This document shows positions 7,047 through 7,554 of a DNA stretch of 7,554 nt, one piece after another. The translations under genes were made by a program, and so were the position numbers. Below the pieces are notes generated by a model that ran no database searches, was not told where the DNA came from, and worked only from the letters and a program-made list of their open reading frames with translations. This DNA is from Anaerolineae bacterium (GTDB lineage: Bacteria > Chloroflexota > Anaerolineae > JAAYZQ01), in NCBI GenBank assembly GCA_016926595.1, contig JAFGOG010000451.1, forward strand, positions 1 through 7,554, read 5' to 3'. Positions within the stretch are counted from its first letter, which is position 1. The number at the start of each line of letters is the position of its first letter.

Positions 7047-7554
7047 AACACGCCTCCGTCACGCATTTCTGATATGCCTCCCATTCGTCCTTACAGATCG
7101 AAGGTCCTTCCGGCAGGCACTTTGCCGTACAGTCACACATGTCGTCCGGGTATACTTCATCTGGACAGTCGACGCCACCGTTACACGTGCAATGTCGTCG
7201 GATGCAGTGGTTTATGTCTGGGCAGGTTTCGGACCACACACACCTGGACTCGAGATGAATGCATATAAAGCAAGGACGCTCCGATAGTTCTCCCGCGGAT
7301 TCACGTTCCGAGATCTTCCACAACTCCAGAAAGCGGTCACAGATGCGGTTGGAGGGAGCCTGAGCACTGTCCGGTCGCTCGCTGCTGTCCGGTCGCTCAC
7401 TGCTATCCGGCTGCTCGCTGCTGTCCGGTCGCTCGCTGCTGTCTGGTTGCTCACTGCTATCCGGCCGCTCACTGCTGTCTGGTCTCTCACTGCTGTCTGG
7501 TCTCTCACTGCTGTCTGGTCTCTCACTGCTGTCTGGTCTCTCACTGCTGTCTGG
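7027..7554 (-). CDS. Partial Cys-rich protein with SSE[R/Q]PD hexapeptide repeats (5' end beyond window)
   Basis: The frame is open from the right edge to TAG at 7027, giving 175 visible residues; the true start is outside the window. Visible residues 1-60 are ten units of PDSSE[R/Q], a hydrophilic, probably disordered stalk. A stretch PDSAQAPSNRICDRFLELWK follows, then SER-containing remnants (ISERES, LSERPC). The final region of about 80 residues brings the total to 16 cysteines, in patterns such as CTC, CDC and CxxxxC, ending FDACVQ. A shorter start at TTG 7323 is possible but unlikely: base changes between repeat units are nearly all silent in this frame (AGT/AGC, GAC/GAT, CCA/CCG), so the repeats are translated as part of this protein. 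The gene overlaps the Cys-rich lipoprotein gene by 20 nt. A repeat stalk plus a disulfide-rich domain suggests an exported or surface protein; the signal peptide would be off the window. Confidence 0.75.
   Translation of the reverse strand, partial: PDSSERPDSSERPDSSERPDSSERPDSSERPDSSEQPDSSERPDSSEQPDSSERPDSSERPDSAQAPSNRICDRFLELWKISERESAGELSERPCFICIHLESRCVWSETCPDINHCIRRHCTCNGGVDCPDEVYPDDMCDCTAKCLPEGPSICKDEWEAYQKCVTEACFDACVQ
7053..7057 (-). promoter_or_regulatory. Strong Shine-Dalgarno GGAGG deciding a TTG start
   Basis: Minus-strand GGAGG is separated by 6 nt (CGTGTT) from TTG 7046. It lies within the coding end of the upstream gene. It supports TTG as the lipoprotein start over the in-frame GTG codons at 7037 and 7022, both of which would be too far from it. 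Confidence 0.75.
7375..7554. repeat. Tandem array of ten 18-bp units, continuing past the right edge
   Basis: The unit on the plus strand is TCTCTCACTGCTGTCTGG. The four units nearest the right edge (7483-7554) are identical. The six to the left carry substitutions, mostly third-position silent changes plus Arg/Gln alternation at one codon. It is a coding minisatellite encoding SSE[R/Q]PD. Units adjoin directly with no spacers. Confidence 0.95.

Noticed and set aside
7212..7544. Open frame with AVRDQT-type repeats on the minus strand
   Set aside because: It is an alternative frame of the 18-bp array. Substitutions between units are silent in the SSE[R/Q]PD frame but change amino acids here, and the non-repeat part has no recognisable protein character.
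7375..7554. CRISPR-like array
   Set aside because: Units of 18 bp adjoin with no spacers and translate into a hexapeptide repeat.
1..7554. Mobile elements, tRNA or rRNA genes
   Set aside because: No transposase or integrase motifs, terminal inverted repeats, tRNA cloverleaf or rRNA-like stretches were seen.

Overview
All recognisable genes lie on the minus strand and are packed tightly. The window looks like part of a Myxococcota (deltaproteobacterial) chromosome. The support for this is moderately GC-rich coding DNA, lipoproteins with disordered Asp/Ser-rich linkers and Cys-rich domains, and a secreted trypsin-like protease with a MYXO-CTERM-like tail (Cys, hydrophobic segment, basic cluster). 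The taxonomic call is an inference from protein style; no rRNA or tRNA gene is present.

Right block (7554 down to 5581). Three overlapping genes are read right to left. The first is the C-terminal part of a protein entering from beyond the right edge. It carries ten 6-residue SSE[R/Q]PD repeats followed by a Cys-rich domain. The second is a Cys-rich lipoprotein that starts at TTG behind a strong Shine-Dalgarno (SD) sequence. The third is a small protein with an N-terminal membrane anchor and an extracytoplasmic SCRRTLCR-type domain. The overlaps are 20 and 13 nt, so translation is probably coupled. I recognise no defined function; all three look like envelope or surface proteins.

Middle (5580 to 5460). 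A 121-bp gap holds a perfect TATAAT -10 box facing left. A 6-bp inverted repeat lies over the likely transcription start.

Left block (5459 down to 181). This is a three-gene operon: a trypsin-like serine protease with a lipobox, an MBOAT-family membrane O-acyltransferase, and a large fusion protein. The fusion joins an N-terminal HTTM (vitamin K-dependent gamma-carboxylase-like) membrane domain to an eight-heme c-type cytochrome and C-terminal HEAT-like repeats. The protease and MBOAT genes meet at a TGATG junction. The MBOAT and fusion genes are in the same frame, separated by a TGA, one sense codon and a TTG start. A possible rho-independent terminator lies at the left end.

The most interesting content is the left operon. 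Coupling an HTTM membrane domain to a multiheme cytochrome in one chain, beside an acyltransferase and an exported protease, suggests an undescribed envelope redox or modification system. Its substrate cannot be read from the sequence.
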